Of a stretch of 64,000 bases of DNA, positions 62,683 to 64,000 are shown piece after piece. Position 1 is the first letter of the stretch. Each line of letters begins with the position of its first letter. The notes under the pieces were generated by a model, which saw nothing but the letters and a program-made list of their open reading frames with translations, made no database searches and was not told where the DNA came from. The DNA is from Palsa-343 sp036269135 (GTDB lineage Bacteria; Acidobacteriota; Terriglobia; Terriglobales; Acidobacteriaceae): positions 1 through 64,000 of the forward strand of contig DATASQ010000027.1 of the NCBI GenBank assembly GCA_036269135.1, written 5' to 3'. The position numbers and the translations under genes were made by a program.

Positions 62683-64000
62683 ATGAAGAGCCTTGTCGTC
62701 CGGGAGCCGAGCACGCGGGGAATCGAGACGGAGACCCTGGTGCGCCCAGGTTTTTTGTGGCGGGTCTCGTTCATCGCCGGGCTGGGCGGCATTCTTTACG
62801 GCTTCGATGTGGGAGTGATCGCCGCTGCGCTGATTTTTGTGCGCGAGACCTTTGCTCTCTCCACCCGCATGCAGGAGCTGGTAGTCAGCGTGGTCCTGGT
62901 CGGCGCCATGGCCGGAGCCGTCGCGGGAGGCGCGATCGCAGACCGCATCGGCAGGCGCGCTACGCTGCTGTGGGGCGGCGCCATTTTTCTTGCCGGCTCG
63001 CTGCTCGCTCCCCTCTCTCCCAATGTGTCTGCGCTGATCGTGGCCCGCGCGCTGCTCGGGGTGGCCATCGGTTTCACGTCCGTGACCGCGCCGGTCTACG
63101 TGGCGGAGCTGGCTGCGCCCCGGTCGCGCGGCAGGCTCATCGGGCTCTACCAGTTCGCTCTCACCGCGGGGATTGCGCTGGCGGATCTGGCCGGATACTG
63201 GCTGGCTCCTCTGCATTCCTGGCGGTGGATGTTCGGCCTGGGAGCGATTCCGGCCGCTCTGTTCGTCCTTCTGATCCTCACCCTTCCAGAGAGCCCGCGC
63301 TGGCTCTTTTCCCAGAACCGGACCGCGGAAGCCCGGACCGTCCTGAGCGCGTATACCGACGAGGCCGGGGCTCGGCTCCTCACCGACGAAATCCGCCTGG
63401 CGCTCGCCATCCCGGTGGAGCAGCGCTGGAGGGAGCTGTGGCGTCCCTCGGTGCGCACCTCGCTCTTCATCGCCGTGGGCTTTACGGTTCTCCAGCAGGT
63501 CACCGGCATCAATGCGGTCCTTTATTACGGCCCGCAGATTTTCGCCCAGGCCGGCGTCACCTCGAACCGGAATGCGATCTTCGCCACGCTGCTGGTGGCG
63601 GTCACCAATATGCTGGCGACCATTGTCGGCCTGGTGCTGGTGGATCGCGTCGGGCGCAAACCGCTGCTCTATGCCGGCGTGAGCGGCATGACCGCATCGC
63701 TGCTTCTCCTCGCTTACTCTTTTCACAACCAGAACGCATTCGGCATGGCGCCCGGTGTCGTCGCCCTCCTCTCTCTGATGGCTTACATCGCCTTTTTTGC
63801 CTTCAGCATGGGGCCCATCGCGTGGATCCTCGTCGCCGAAGTCTTTCCCCTCCGCGTTCGCGGCCGCGGCGTCGCCGCCGCCAGCCTCGGATCCGGGGCC
63901 TCCAATTTTCTCGTCTCCCTGACTTTTCTGTCCCTCGTCAAAAGTGCGGGCAGCTCGGCAACCTTCCTCCTTTATGCAGCCTTCTGCCTTCTCACGCTCC
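62683..64000 (+). CDS. MFS sugar porter (3' end cut by window)
   Basis: The ATG at 62683 is 2 bp after the SIS gene stop; 439 residues are visible and the frame is still open at 64000. Sugar-porter motifs: 'GGILYGFDVGVIAAALIF' (TM1), 'ADRIGRRATLLWGG' (loop 2-3), 'LPESPRWLFSQNRTAEAR' (after TM6), 'QQVTGINAVLYYGPQIFAQ' (TM7) and 'VDRVGRKPLLYAG' (loop 8-9). Twelve transmembrane segments are expected, with about eleven visible. It is probably an inner-membrane proton symporter for the sugar released by GH20 or GH116. Missing only the last helix and C-terminus. Confidence 0.93.
   Translation, partial: MKSLVVREPSTRGIETETLVRPGFLWRVSFIAGLGGILYGFDVGVIAAALIFVRETFALSTRMQELVVSVVLVGAMAGAVAGGAIADRIGRRATLLWGGAIFLAGSLLAPLSPNVSALIVARALLGVAIGFTSVTAPVYVAELAAPRSRGRLIGLYQFALTAGIALADLAGYWLAPLHSWRWMFGLGAIPAALFVLLILTLPESPRWLFSQNRTAEARTVLSAYTDEAGARLLTDEIRLALAIPVEQRWRELWRPSVRTSLFIAVGFTVLQQVTGINAVLYYGPQIFAQAGVTSNRNAIFATLLVAVTNMLATIVGLVLVDRVGRKPLLYAGVSGMTASLLLLAYSFHNQNAFGMAPGVVALLSLMAYIAFFAFSMGPIAWILVAEVFPLRVRGRGVAAASLGSGASNFLVSLTFLSLVKSAGSSATFLLYAAFCLLTL

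Noticed and set aside
62659..63726. 355-codon minus-strand frame near the right end
   Set aside because: It is antisense to the sugar porter, which shows all family loop motifs in the plus frame.

Overview
The window reads as chromosomal DNA of an acidobacterium of the Terriglobia/Acidobacteriaceae type. Support comes from high GC with compact genes on both strands, and from gene families typical of that group: two roughly 1,150-1,220-residue TonB receptors with an N-terminal carboxypeptidase-regulatory-like domain, a CRTAC1 (FG-GAP plus ASPIC/UnbV) protein, many periplasmic TPR proteins, a DUF5916 outer-membrane protein, a GtaA-type glutaminase, and GH51, GH116 and GH20 enzymes. The lifestyle implied is an aerobic heterotroph living on plant and microbial polymers. 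This is inference from gene content; no rRNA is present.

Layout. 0-16 kb is mostly housekeeping: a 5'-truncated radical SAM enzyme resembling the COG1964 / tetraether-lipid-synthase group; a DsbA-like protein; the conserved trio ATP-grasp, alpha-E and transglutaminase; an amidohydrolase; a PagL-like outer-membrane protein; an ABC exporter; a CBS protein; ndk; sucCD; and aqpZ. 16-22 kb carries trpD, a DUF5916 protein and a GGDEF/EAL protein. Locus A (21.8-39.9 kb) is almost entirely on the minus strand. In transcription order it holds two TPR proteins, CRTAC1, an orphan ASPIC/UnbV tail, a substrate-binding lipoprotein, a histidine kinase and response regulator, a TonB receptor, a TPR protein, a GH51 arabinofuranosidase and a glutaminase. 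40-41.2 kb holds tmRNA (ssrA), a small H-box protein and tRNA-Leu(CAG). Locus B (43.4-56.7 kb) holds a second TonB receptor and TPR pair, a pectate-lyase-fold/beta-propeller fusion, a YVTN propeller, a divergent GH116 and two ThuA-like proteins. 56.8-64 kb is an N-acetylhexosamine module: GH20, double thioredoxin, ROK regulator, SIS-domain isomerase/deaminase and a sugar porter cut by the window end.

How it fits together. Both large loci pair a TonB receptor with a secreted TPR protein and then secreted hydrolases, which looks like an acidobacterial equivalent of a SusC/SusD locus. Locus A adds a periplasmic sugar-binding-like lipoprotein and a two-component system, and has a LacI/cre-type operator-like palindrome ahead of its receptor gene. 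The GH20 module would release and process GlcNAc-type sugars under ROK control.

The most unusual structure lies around sucD. Both flanking spacers carry inverted arrays of seven-base tandem repeats. One pair still encloses a frameshifted four-helix-bundle (S23/IVP-like) gene; the other encloses only about 70 bp. These look like a small repeat-bounded mobile cassette and its empty relative. Other traces of past recombination are a probable serine-recombinase remnant at the ssrA 3' end and the orphan ASPIC/UnbV tail behind the intact CRTAC1 gene.
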